A stretch of 64,000 nt of DNA from Streptomyces sp. RB17 (lineage in GTDB: Bacteria; Actinomycetota; Actinomycetes; Streptomycetales; Streptomycetaceae). The notes under the pieces were generated by a model. The model did not search any database and was not told the DNA's origin. It saw only the letters and a list, made by a program, of their open reading frames with translations. Below, one piece after another: positions 52,568 to 61,365 of this stretch. Location: positions 451,086 through 515,085 of the forward strand of contig NZ_WEGL01000009.1 of the NCBI RefSeq assembly GCF_009604455.1, in the 5' to 3' direction. Each line of letters begins with the position of its first letter. Positions within the stretch are counted from its first letter, which is position 1. The position numbers and the translations under genes are program-made.

Positions 52568-53104
52568 GTGTCCGAAACTCAGCACTCAACTGACAACTCC
52601 GCACCGAACTCGCACTGTTCGAGTTGCGGAGCGCCCTATGGAGAGGGCGTTTCCGGCTGGCCGCGCACCTGCCCGACCTGCGGGACTGTCGCCTACCGCA
52701 ATCCTCTGCCGGTGGCGATCGCGCTCCAGCCCGTGTACGACACCAAGGGCACGGCCCTGGTCGTCATCACCCGGACCGTGGCCCCCGCGCGCGGGGGCAC
52801 GGCGCTGCCCGGCGGCTACATCGACGACCGGGAGGACTGGAAGCAGGCCGTCGTGCGCGAGCTCAAGGAGGAGACCGGCATCGACGCGGCCGCCCGGGAC
52901 GTGCGGCTCGTGGACGCCATGAGCTCGCCGGACGGCCATCTGCTGCTGTTCGGACTCCTCCCTGAGCGCCCGGTGGAAGGGCTCCCGCCCGCCGACCCCA
53001 CGGACGAGACCGAGGGCTGGCAGCTGCTGCGCCGGCCCGAGGAACTCGCCTTCCCACTGCACACCGTGGCCGTACGCGCCTGGTTCGAGGGCCGCTACAT
53101 CTGA
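52568..53104 (+). CDS. Nudix hydrolase with zinc ribbon
   Basis: A 178-residue hydrolase of nucleoside diphosphate-X compounds. A zinc ribbon (Cys17, Cys20, Cys35, Cys38) precedes the Nudix box at residues 82-105 (GGYIDDREDWKQAVVRELKE then ETGI), with all catalytic Glu present, the order seen in NADH pyrophosphatase-like proteins. The substrate is uncertain. GTG is preceded by a -10 box, not a ribosome binding site, so the mRNA is probably leaderless. It runs convergently toward the GH31 gene, stops ten bases apart. Confidence 0.9.
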   Translation: MSETQHSTDNSAPNSHCSSCGAPYGEGVSGWPRTCPTCGTVAYRNPLPVAIALQPVYDTKGTALVVITRTVAPARGGTALPGGYIDDREDWKQAVVRELKEETGIDAAARDVRLVDAMSSPDGHLLLFGLLPERPVEGLPPADPTDETEGWQLLRRPEELAFPLHTVAVRAWFEGRYI

Positions 53105-53114
53105 GCGGCGCGGC

Positions 53115-55475
53115 TCAGCCGAGCCCCCGCACCCGCACCGGGTACGCAGGCTCGGCGGAACCGCTCTCCCGCTCCCGGGTGACCACGACCCGAGGGCCGT
53201 GCCGGCGGGCGACGTAACGTTCGATCTCCGGCTCGTCCCAGGCGCCGCCCGCGTCCCGCACGACAAGACCGCCGCCGGTACGGCCACGCGCGGGTGCCCA
53301 CACCTCCAGCTCGAGGCCGCCGTCGGCGCCGCGTACGGGGAGGACCGCACCCGCGCGTGCGAACACCGGTATCCGCGACAGCGGCGCGTCGACGAGCACC
53401 TGCGCAGGCCCGTCGTACGCCTGCTCCGTCACGGTGTCGTACCAGCGGCCCCGCGGCAGCAGCACCGCCCGCCGGTCGGCACCCGGATCCAGCACCGGAG
53501 CCACCAGCAGGGCATCGCCGAGCAGAAACGTGTCCTCGCAGTCGCGCAGCGCCCGGTCCTCCGGCGCCCCCCACCACAGCGGCCGCACATAGGGCGCGCC
53601 GGTACGCCGCGCCAGCTGCGCCAGCGTCATGAGGTACGGCAGGAGCCGCCGCCGTTCGAGCAGCGCCACGCGCGCGTGCTCCAGCACCTCGGCACCGAAC
53701 TCCCAGGGCTCCCGGCGCCCCGCCCGCAGACTCGCGTGGGTGCGGAACAGCGGCAGATACGCGCCGAGCTGGAACCACCTCAGATACAGCTCCGGCGACG
53801 GACTGCCGTCGAAGCCGCCCACGTCCGGGCCCGAGTACGGCACCCCGCACAGCCCGAGCCCCAGCACCAGCGACAGCGAGGCCCGCAGCCCGGGCCAGCC
53901 GGTCGCGACGTCCCCGGACCAGGTGCCCCCGTACCGCTGCATCCCCGCCCAGCCCGACCGGGAGAACAGGAAGGGCCGCTCCCCGGGCGACAGCTCGCGC
54001 AGCCCCTCGTAGCCCGCCCGGGCCATGCAGAGCGCGTACACGTTGTGCGCCTCGCGGTGGTCGCCCCCGCGTCCCTCCAGGGCGTGCCGGGCCGACCGCG
54101 GCAGGGTGAGCTCCCCGAAGGCGTTGAACGACGTCGGCTCGTTCATGTCGTGCCAGAACCCGGCGAAGCCCTGCCCGAGGCGCTCCTCGTAGAGTCCGCC
54201 CCACCACTTACGCACGCGCGCGTGCGTGAAGTCCGGATACACCGACTCCCCGGCCCACACGACACCGCGCACCGTCCGCCCGGAGGCGTCCCGTACGAAC
54301 GCGTCCACGGCCGAACCACCGTCGTACACGGCGTTGCCCGGTGCCGCCTTCACCGCCGGATCGACGATCGACACCAGCCGGATCCCGTCCCGGCGCAGTT
54401 CCTCGGCGAGCTGCGGCAGCTTCGGGAACCGCTCCCTGTCGACGGTGAACACCTGGTGGTCGTCGTAGTGATCGATGTCCAGGTGCACCGCGTCCAGCGG
54501 CAGCCCGCGCTCCCGGTAGCCGGCGACGATCCGGCGCACCTCCTGCTCGCTGCCGAAACCCCACCGCGCGTGCTGGTGGCCCAGCGCCCACGCCGGTGGC
54601 AGCGCCGGCGCCCCGGTCAGCGAGGCCCACGTGTGCAGCACGCGCGCGGGGGTGCCCACCATCACCCAGCAGCGCAGCGGCCCGCCGTCCATCCGCAGCT
54701 CGCAGCGGCCCGACCGGTCGTGCCCGGACCCGGCGCCCTCCTCGCCCTCGCGCAGCACGACCGTGCCGTCCCACGTGGTGTCGTGGAACACCAGATGCGT
54801 GCCGGCGTCGGCCACCACGAGCTGCACGGGCATGGTCACGTACAGCGGATCGTCGCCGGGGCCGAACGCCCGGCCGGGATCGGTGTTCCACAGCCGGTAC
54901 GTGCCGTCCCGCAGCCGGGGCCCGGAAGCCCGGCCGCCCAGACCGAAGAAGCGGGCGTCGGCCGCCACCTGCGACCGCTGCATCCAGCGTGCCGCGCCCC
55001 CGCCGACCGGCTCCCACCAGCGCGGCGGCAGATCCCGGCGCAGGGTCACGCCGCCCGGCGTGCACACCTCCACCGCACCGTGCCGCGAGACGGTGACCGT
55101 CACCCGCTCGGCGACCACCCGCCAGCCACCGTCCTTGTCCGGCTCCAGCACCACCCGCGGATCCGGCTCCGGACAGCTCCCCGCGAGCGCGTACGACGGC
55201 TGCGGACCCGCCCCGTCCCACCCCCAGAACACCGCCCCGTTCACCGCGACGGTGATCCGCAGCTCGGACCGGCCGAACCGGATCAGCCCGCCACCCGGCC
55301 CGGGCTCCACGCCCTCCACCTGCCCCGGGACCCGCGCCCGCTCGGCTGCCCGGCGCGGCAGCCCGGCGGCGTCGATCCGCCGCCTGCGCCACGCGGCCCG
55401 TACGGAACGCAACCCCCGCGCGACCCGCCCCGAACCCACCACACTCACCGAACGCACCAGGTCACGACCGTCCAT
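53115..55475 (-). CDS. GH31 alpha-glucosidase-type enzyme
   Basis: A 786-residue glycoside hydrolase family 31 enzyme, probably an alpha-glucosidase or alpha-xylosidase. The N-terminal beta-sandwich (to about 280) leads into a (beta/alpha)8 barrel with LDAVHLDIDHYDDHQVF and FAGFWHDMNEPTSF, whose Asp is the nucleophile. GVPYSGPDVGGFDGSPSPEL and WFQLGAYLPLFRTHASL complete the site. No signal peptide, so cytoplasmic. ATG at 55475 is preferred for its GGCAGGG site; a GTG nine bases upstream lacks one. It contains two CACGCGCGCGTG palindromes. Its role in oligosaccharide use is inferred. Confidence 0.92.
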   Translation of the reverse strand: MDGRDLVRSVSVVGSGRVARGLRSVRAAWRRRRIDAAGLPRRAAERARVPGQVEGVEPGPGGGLIRFGRSELRITVAVNGAVFWGWDGAGPQPSYALAGSCPEPDPRVVLEPDKDGGWRVVAERVTVTVSRHGAVEVCTPGGVTLRRDLPPRWWEPVGGGAARWMQRSQVAADARFFGLGGRASGPRLRDGTYRLWNTDPGRAFGPGDDPLYVTMPVQLVVADAGTHLVFHDTTWDGTVVLREGEEGAGSGHDRSGRCELRMDGGPLRCWVMVGTPARVLHTWASLTGAPALPPAWALGHQHARWGFGSEQEVRRIVAGYRERGLPLDAVHLDIDHYDDHQVFTVDRERFPKLPQLAEELRRDGIRLVSIVDPAVKAAPGNAVYDGGSAVDAFVRDASGRTVRGVVWAGESVYPDFTHARVRKWWGGLYEERLGQGFAGFWHDMNEPTSFNAFGELTLPRSARHALEGRGGDHREAHNVYALCMARAGYEGLRELSPGERPFLFSRSGWAGMQRYGGTWSGDVATGWPGLRASLSLVLGLGLCGVPYSGPDVGGFDGSPSPELYLRWFQLGAYLPLFRTHASLRAGRREPWEFGAEVLEHARVALLERRRLLPYLMTLAQLARRTGAPYVRPLWWGAPEDRALRDCEDTFLLGDALLVAPVLDPGADRRAVLLPRGRWYDTVTEQAYDGPAQVLVDAPLSRIPVFARAGAVLPVRGADGGLELEVWAPARGRTGGGLVVRDAGGAWDEPEIERYVARRHGPRVVVTRERESGSAEPAYPVRVRGLG

Positions 55476-55690
55476 GCTGCTCACCCTGCCACTGAGCGCC
55501 CCACGCGCGCGTGCCGTTCAACTGCCGTTCACCCGTGCCGGGACCACATCTTCACGACACCGACTATGTGGGGCGCACCCTGGTGCAGAAGTCGATCACA
55601 TGGCATCGTCCCTGTCAGCCGCGTCACGCGCATACCCCAGCCCGTGCGCGGACCGACGCACACGACGCGCACAGCCCGGGAGCCGCACCC

Positions 55691-57667
55691 ATGACGACCG
55701 CGAACCCCCAGCCGCTCTGGCAGCCCGATCCCGAGCGGATCGCCCAGGCACGCATCACGCAGTTCCAGGCATGGGCCGCCGAGCACCACGGCGCCCCCGC
55801 CGACGGCGGCTACCCCGCCCTGCACCAGTGGTCCGTCGACCAGCTGGACACCTTCTGGAAGGCCGTCACGGAGTGGTTCGACGTCCGCTTCTCGACGCCC
55901 TACGCGCGCGTGCTGGGCGACCGCGCCATGCCCGGCGCCCAGTGGTTCCCCGGGGCCACCCTCAACTACGCCCAGCACGCCCTGCGCGCCGCGGCCGACC
56001 GCCCGGACGAGCCGGCTCTCCTGTACGTCGACGAGAGCCACGAACCGCGCCCGGTGACCTGGACCGAGCTGCGCCGCCAGGTCGGCTCCCTCGCCGCCGA
56101 ACTCCGGGCTCGCGGTGTCCGCCCCGGCGACCGCGTCAGCGGCTATCTGCCCAACATCCCACAGGCCGTCGTCGCCCTGCTCGCCACGGCCGCCGTCGGC
56201 GCCGTCTGGACCTCCTGCGCCCCCGACTTCGGCGCCCGCAGCGTCCTCGACCGCTTCCAGCAGGTGGAACCCGTCGTCCTGTTCGCCGTCGACGGCTACC
56301 GCTACGGCGGCAAGGAGCACGACCGCCGCGAGATCGTGGCCGAACTGCGCCGTGAGCTGCCCACGGTGCGCGCCGTCGTCCACATCCCGTTGCTCGGCAC
56401 CGAGGCCCCCGAGGGCGCCCTGGAGTGGTCGGCACTGACGGGGGGCGACGCCGAGCCCGTCTTCGAGCAGGTCCCGTTCGACCACCCGCTGTGGGTGCTC
56501 TACTCCTCCGGCACCACCGGCCTGCCCAAGGCCATCGTCCAGTCCCAGGGCGGCATCCTGGTCGAGCACCTCAAGCAGCTCGGCCTGCACTGCGACCTCG
56601 GCTCCGAGGATCGTTTCTTCTGGTACACCTCGACCGGCTGGATGATGTGGAACTTCCTCGTCTCCGGCCTGCTCACGGGCACGACGATCGTCCTGTACGA
56701 CGGCAGCCCCGGATACCCGGACACCGGCGCCCAGTGGCGGGTCGCCGAACGCACCGGGGCCACCCTGTACGGCACCTCCGCCGCCTACGTCATGGCCTGC
56801 CGCAAGGCCGGCGTCCGCCCCGCGCGCGACCACGACCTGTCCGCCGTCCAGTGCGTCGCCACCACCGGCTCCCCGCTGCCGCCCGACGGCTTCCGCTGGC
56901 TGCACGACGAGTTCGCGGACAGCGGGGCCGACCTGTGGATCGCCTCCGTCAGCGGCGGCACCGACGTCTGCTCGTGCTTCGCCGGCGGCGTCCCGACCCT
57001 CCCGGTGTACACCGGCGAACTCCAGGCGCCCGGTCTCGGCACCGACCTGCAGGCCTGGGACCCGAGCGGCAAGCCCGTGATCGACGAGGTCGGCGAGCTG
57101 GTCGTCACCAACCCGATGCCCTCCATGCCGATCCGCTTCTGGAACGACCCCGACGGCAGTCGTTACCACGACAGCTACTTCGACACCTACCCCGGCGTCT
57201 GGCGGCACGGCGACTGGATCACCGTCACCTCACGCGGCACCGTGATCATCCACGGCCGCTCCGACTCCACCCTCAACCGGCAGGGCGTGCGCATGGGCTC
57301 CGCCGACATCTACGAGGTCGTCGAGCGCCTCCCCGAGATCAAGGAGTCCCTCGTCATCGGGATCGAGCAGCCCGACGGCGGCTACTGGATGCCGCTGTTC
57401 GTGCACCTCGCGCCCGGCGCCGTGCTCGACGAGGCACTCCTGAACCGCATCAAGCGGACCATCCGCGAACAGCTCTCGCCGCGCCACGTACCCGACGAGA
57501 TCATCGAAGTGCCCGGCGTCCCGCACACCCTCACCGGCAAGCGCATCGAGGTCCCCGTCAAGCGCCTCCTGCAGGGCACGCCCCTGGAGAAGGCGGTCAA
57601 CCCGGGCTCCATCGACAACCTCTCCCTGCTCGGCTTCTACGAGGAACTCGCCCGCAAGCGCGCCTGA
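55691..57667 (+). CDS. aacS: acetoacetyl-CoA synthetase
   Basis: A 658-residue adenylate-forming enzyme that activates acetoacetate to acetoacetyl-CoA, feeding lipid and polyketide precursor pools. Family marks are LYSSGTTGLPKAIVQSQGGI (P loop), YTSTGWMMWNF, VPTLPVYTGELQAPGLGTDL and the C-terminal catalytic Lys in PHTLTGKRIEVPVKRLL. N-terminal cap WQPDPERIAQARITQF is that of AacS rather than acetyl-CoA synthetase. GGGAGCC precedes ATG at 55691. A CACGCGCGCGTG palindrome lies in the upstream region. It ends inside a hairpin shared with the convergent MocR gene. Confidence 0.93.
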   Translation: MTTANPQPLWQPDPERIAQARITQFQAWAAEHHGAPADGGYPALHQWSVDQLDTFWKAVTEWFDVRFSTPYARVLGDRAMPGAQWFPGATLNYAQHALRAAADRPDEPALLYVDESHEPRPVTWTELRRQVGSLAAELRARGVRPGDRVSGYLPNIPQAVVALLATAAVGAVWTSCAPDFGARSVLDRFQQVEPVVLFAVDGYRYGGKEHDRREIVAELRRELPTVRAVVHIPLLGTEAPEGALEWSALTGGDAEPVFEQVPFDHPLWVLYSSGTTGLPKAIVQSQGGILVEHLKQLGLHCDLGSEDRFFWYTSTGWMMWNFLVSGLLTGTTIVLYDGSPGYPDTGAQWRVAERTGATLYGTSAAYVMACRKAGVRPARDHDLSAVQCVATTGSPLPPDGFRWLHDEFADSGADLWIASVSGGTDVCSCFAGGVPTLPVYTGELQAPGLGTDLQAWDPSGKPVIDEVGELVVTNPMPSMPIRFWNDPDGSRYHDSYFDTYPGVWRHGDWITVTSRGTVIIHGRSDSTLNRQGVRMGSADIYEVVERLPEIKESLVIGIEQPDGGYWMPLFVHLAPGAVLDEALLNRIKRTIREQLSPRHVPDEIIEVPGVPHTLTGKRIEVPVKRLLQGTPLEKAVNPGSIDNLSLLGFYEELARKRA

Positions 57668-57686
57668 CCCCCGGGGGAGGGGGTCA
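57665..57686. terminator. hairpin formed by two convergent stop codons
   Basis: TGACCCCC (57665-57672) pairs with GGGGGTCA (57679-57686) around GGGGGA. The left TGA is the stop of aacS and the right TCA is the reverse-strand stop of the MocR gene, so one 8-bp stem ends both genes. Confidence 0.75.
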
Positions 57687-59003
57687 CCCTCCATAGGTGG
57701 CCTCGGACTCGCCCAGCACGACGGCGAAGTCCGAGGCCAGCCGCGCGGCGTCGGCGGGCTCCAGCCCGGCGGCCGTGATCCGCACGCCGGGACCGGAGGC
57801 CAGGCGGAACCGCGCCCCGGCCGCGACCCACCAGCCGTGGGACCGCAGCCCGTTCACCACCGCCGACTCGTCGCGCACGGGCACCCACAGGTTCATCCCG
57901 CTGGAACCGTGCGAGGCGACACCCCGTGCCGCCAGTTCGCCGGCCAAGGCCGTACGGCGCGACGCGTACGTCTCACGCGCGCGTGCCACCAGCGCACGTG
58001 TGCCCTCGTCCGTCATCAGTCCGTGCACGGTCTCCTGCAGCAGGTGACTGACCCAGCCCGAGGTGAGCAGCAGCAGACCGTCGTGCCGGGCGAGCGTGAC
58101 CGGGTCACAGGCCGCGGCCGCCCAGCGCAGATCGGTCCCCAGGAACTTGCTCACGGTCCGCACATGCACCCAGCGCGCCGGCCCGGTACCGGTCACCGTG
58201 TGCAGCGGGGCGTCCGCCACCTCGGAGGCGTGGTCGTTCTCCACCACCAGCACATCGGGCACGTCCAGCAGCACCTCGGCCAGAGCGTCGCGGCGGGCGG
58301 CGGAGAAACTCCCGCCGTACGGATTCTGCGCCCGCGGACTGAACACCACGGCCCGCACCCCGGCCCGGAGCGCCCCGCGCAGGGCCTCCGGGCGCATGCC
58401 CTCGTCGTCCACCGCGACCGGCACGGTGCGCAGCCCCAGCGCGGCGACCAGATCCAGCAGATGGTGATAACCCGGATCCTCCATCGCCACGCCGTCTCCG
58501 GGACGCAACTCGACCGACAGCACCCGGGCGATCAGGTCCAGCGCCCCGTGCGCGAACGTCACGCGTTCCACGGGCACGCCGTCCCGGCCCAGCCACGCAC
58601 GCACCACGTCCTCGAGCCGCGCCAGCCGGGGCGCGGAGCGATGGGAACGGGCGCCCGGGGAAAGGCGTGAGGGCGGCAGCAGAGCGGGCAGCAGCGCCGG
58701 ATCGGGGTGCCCGCCGGCCAGGTCCCGTAGCCCTTCGGGCACCTTGGGCGGCCGCCGCGACGCGACCGCCGGAGCCGGCGCGACCACCGTGCCGCCACGC
58801 CCGCGCGTGACGACGATGCCCCGCCGCCGCAACTCCTTGTAGGCCGTGGCCACCGTGCCCGGACTCACCCCCAGGCCGTCCGCGAGCCGCCGCACGGGCG
58901 GCAGCGCGACCCCCGGGGCCAACGCCCCCTCCGCCACGCCCCGTTCGACGGATGCGGCAATTCCCTTGGCCGTCGTACCACTGATCTCATATTGTGTTGC
59001 CAC
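57684..59003 (-). CDS. MocR-type regulator (GntR-HTH plus aminotransferase fold)
   Basis: A 439-residue regulator. The N-terminal winged helix (VRRLADGLGVSPGTVATAYK, near residues 37-60) is joined to an aminotransferase-like domain with YHHLLDLVAALGLRTV and the PLP Lys region VRTVSKFLG. It is divergent from an MFS transporter gene and separated by an 18-bp palindrome, so it most likely controls that transporter and itself. GTG at 59003 has a CATAAT box (59016-59011) seven bases upstream, implying a leaderless mRNA with the -10 inside the operator. The ligand is unknown. Confidence 0.9.
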   Translation of the reverse strand: MATQYEISGTTAKGIAASVERGVAEGALAPGVALPPVRRLADGLGVSPGTVATAYKELRRRGIVVTRGRGGTVVAPAPAVASRRPPKVPEGLRDLAGGHPDPALLPALLPPSRLSPGARSHRSAPRLARLEDVVRAWLGRDGVPVERVTFAHGALDLIARVLSVELRPGDGVAMEDPGYHHLLDLVAALGLRTVPVAVDDEGMRPEALRGALRAGVRAVVFSPRAQNPYGGSFSAARRDALAEVLLDVPDVLVVENDHASEVADAPLHTVTGTGPARWVHVRTVSKFLGTDLRWAAAACDPVTLARHDGLLLLTSGWVSHLLQETVHGLMTDEGTRALVARARETYASRRTALAGELAARGVASHGSSGMNLWVPVRDESAVVNGLRSHGWWVAAGARFRLASGPGVRITAAGLEPADAARLASDFAVVLGESEATYGG

Positions 59004-59011
59004 GTTACAGA

Positions 59012-59029
59012 TTATGTATCAATACATAA
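59012..59029. promoter_or_regulatory. 18-bp AT-rich palindrome, MocR operator
   Basis: TTATGTAT-CA-ATACATAA is a perfect 8+8 inverted repeat in a very AT-rich spot, unlike surroundings. It lies between the divergent MocR and MFS genes and overlaps the MocR -10 box, so binding would block the MocR promoter. Confidence 0.85.
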
Positions 59030-59059
59030 CTCGGAACAAGCTCCATCTGAGGGGGAACA

Positions 59060-60331
59060 GTGGACGCCAAGCCCGAGGCCAACATCCGGCCCTCGCGCAT
59101 ACCAGGAGGCCGCGACGGACGCCGGATGCTCCTCATCACCTTCGTCGACCGCGTCGGCAGCGGTCTGTGGGCATCCGTCTCCGTCCTGTACTTCACCTAC
59201 GTCTCCGGCCTCTCCGTCGCCCAGGTCGGCACCCTCGCCGCCGTCTCCGGCGCCGTCGGCATCGCGGGCGCACCCCTCGGCGGACGCATCGCCGACCGAT
59301 TCCCCCTCACCCGGATCCTGATCGCACTCCAACTCCTGCGCGCCCTCGCGTCCTTCGGCCTGCTCACCACCGACCACTACCTCCCGCTGCTCGCGATCTC
59401 GGCCGTCGGCAGCCTCGGCGACCGCGCCTCCAGCGTCCTCACCAAGCTCTACGCAGCCCGCATCGCCGGCCCCGACCGCGTCCGCTATCAGGCCGTCAAC
59501 CGCACCGCTTCCAACGCCGGATGGGCCCTCGGAGGCCTGGCCGCCGCGGCCGCCCTCACCCTCGGCACCACCACCGCCTACCGCTGGCTCCTCACCGGCG
59601 ACGCCCTCTCCTTCCTGGCGATCGCGCTCCTCACCCTCACCTGCGCCGAACCCCCGTCCAGCAGCCGCATCGCCGCCGCCGGCACCACATCCCGCGGCGC
59701 ACGGCCGGCCAACCCCTGGCGTGACCGCACCTACCTCGCCTACGTGGCGACCGATGCCGTCCTCTTCCTCGACGACTCCGTCTTCCAGATCGGCCTGCCC
59801 TTGTGGATCGCGCACACCGACGGCGTACCGCACGGGCTCGCACCTCTGCTGCTCGTCCTCAACAACGTGATGGTGGTCGCCCTCCAGGTGCCGCTCGCCC
59901 GCTACGGCACCACCACCGCGGCAGCCCGGAAACTGCTCCTCCCCCTGTCCGGCGCATCCACCGCCGGCGGCATCACCCTCGCCCTGTCCGCCACCGGCGG
60001 CACCGCCCAGGCGATCTGCCTGCTGACCGCGTCCGCCGCCCTCTTCACCCTGGCCGAGATGCTGCACGCCGTCGTGTCCTGGGAACTCTCCCTCGCCCTT
60101 GCCCCCGACACGGCACAAGGCGCCTACCTCGGCGTGCACGGCCTCGCACAGTCGGTCCAGCGCAGCCTCGGCCCACTGGCCGTCACCGCCGCCATCGCCA
60201 CCGGCCCCCTCGGCTGGACCGTCTTCGGCGCCACCATCGCCGCGACCTGCGCACTCCAGCACCGACTGGTCCACGACCGCCTCCAGCGGACCCCGTTGTC
60301 AGTGCCCCCGGTTACGGTGAGTGAGCACTGA
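59060..60331 (+). CDS. MFS transporter
   Basis: A 423-residue membrane protein of the major facilitator superfamily with about 12 hydrophobic segments. FVDRVGSGLWASVSVLYFTY is the first helix, and GGRIADRFPLTRILIALQLL is the family loop after helix 2. Probably an exporter for a small molecule, controlled by the divergent MocR protein. GAGGGGGAACA precedes the GTG start. Codons show unusually many CTC and ACC in the second half, but not enough to suggest transfer. It is followed 24 bases later by a hypothetical gene, likely an operon. Confidence 0.9.
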   Translation: MDAKPEANIRPSRIPGGRDGRRMLLITFVDRVGSGLWASVSVLYFTYVSGLSVAQVGTLAAVSGAVGIAGAPLGGRIADRFPLTRILIALQLLRALASFGLLTTDHYLPLLAISAVGSLGDRASSVLTKLYAARIAGPDRVRYQAVNRTASNAGWALGGLAAAAALTLGTTTAYRWLLTGDALSFLAIALLTLTCAEPPSSSRIAAAGTTSRGARPANPWRDRTYLAYVATDAVLFLDDSVFQIGLPLWIAHTDGVPHGLAPLLLVLNNVMVVALQVPLARYGTTTAAARKLLLPLSGASTAGGITLALSATGGTAQAICLLTASAALFTLAEMLHAVVSWELSLALAPDTAQGAYLGVHGLAQSVQRSLGPLAVTAAIATGPLGWTVFGATIAATCALQHRLVHDRLQRTPLSVPPVTVSEH

Positions 60332-60355
60332 TCGACCGCGCACTATGGGGGAAAC

Positions 60356-61249
60356 ATGGCGCACACCGACCACCAGACCATGCGACGCGTCCTGCGCCGT
60401 GAGATCGCCGGCACCATCGGCCTGCTCACCGACGAACACGACTTCGTCGCCATGCGGCGCTACCGCAGCTTCACCTTCGACGACCACGCGACCTACCTGA
60501 AACAGGTCGAGGCCGTCCTCAAAGCCCGCGCCGCCCAGGGCACCCACACCACACTCGCCCTGTTCGACCCCGAGGACTACGCCGCCTACTGCGCGGAAAC
60601 CGGCCTGGACCCGGAGGCCCCGACCAGCAGGACCCGCTTCACCGCGGAGCTCGCGGCCACAGGCCCCACCATCCCCTACGACGGCCAACCCCTCGCCACC
60701 CTCGTCCCCGCCCTCGTCGACGAAGCCGTACGGCAGGCGACCTGGGAGTACGCCACCACCGTGCTGTCCCGCCTCGGACCCTGCCCCACCTGTGGCGAGG
60801 ACATCGGCCGGGCGGCCTTCACCCGCGCCTCCGACCTCCTGGTCCGCATCCTCGACACCGCCCCGCCCGGCGACCGGCACCTCGTGTGCAGTGTCTCCGG
60901 ACCAGCGGACACCCTCGTCTCCGTCCTGCACGCCGACCAGGACGGCCACGACGGCATCCACCTCGACGAAGCCGAGGCCCTGGAATTCACCAGCGTCCTC
61001 GCCCTCGGCCTTGCGACCCGAAGCCCCGGCGGACTCGTCCTGCGCACCAGCGCCCCGGACACGGCCGACCGCGTCCACGGCTGGCGGCTGCGCCACGGCG
61101 TCCTCGAGCCGCTCACCGCCTCCGAAGTGTTCGACGCCTACTGCACCGACATCGAATCCGGCGACCCCATCTCCCCCGAATCCGGCGTCGACTACTGCGA
61201 CCCCCCCGACCTGGGGGACGAGAACACGACACCAGGCCACCGGCACTGA
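60356..61249 (+). CDS. conserved hypothetical protein
   Basis: A 297-residue soluble protein 24 bases after the MFS gene, ATG preceded by GGGGGAAAC. It is acidic toward the C terminus (TSSPE-type, DPISPESGVDYCDPPDLGDE) and has a CPTCGEDIG motif near residue 143 that could bind metal with other Cys. The N-terminal helical part carries RRYRSFTFDDHATYLKQVEA. No known fold is recognised. The MFS-hypothetical pair may share the MocR control. Function unknown. Confidence 0.8.
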   Translation: MAHTDHQTMRRVLRREIAGTIGLLTDEHDFVAMRRYRSFTFDDHATYLKQVEAVLKARAAQGTHTTLALFDPEDYAAYCAETGLDPEAPTSRTRFTAELAATGPTIPYDGQPLATLVPALVDEAVRQATWEYATTVLSRLGPCPTCGEDIGRAAFTRASDLLVRILDTAPPGDRHLVCSVSGPADTLVSVLHADQDGHDGIHLDEAEALEFTSVLALGLATRSPGGLVLRTSAPDTADRVHGWRLRHGVLEPLTASEVFDAYCTDIESGDPISPESGVDYCDPPDLGDENTTPGHRH

Positions 61250-61300
61250 CCGTAACCGGCACGCCGAGCACGCCGACGGGCCGGAAACACGCCGAACACG

Positions 61301-61334
61301 CAGGGGCGCCCCACCCGAAGGCGGGACGCCCCTG
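61301..61334. terminator. hairpin between convergent genes
   Basis: CAGGGGCG followed by CCCCACC (61301-61315) pairs with GGCGGGACGCCCCTG (61320-61334), 13 of 15 positions paired around a four-base loop. It lies between the hypothetical gene and ptsI stops and likely ends both. Confidence 0.8.
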
Positions 61335-61365
61335 CACCCGGCACACGCGCCGCGCCGCCGGTCGG

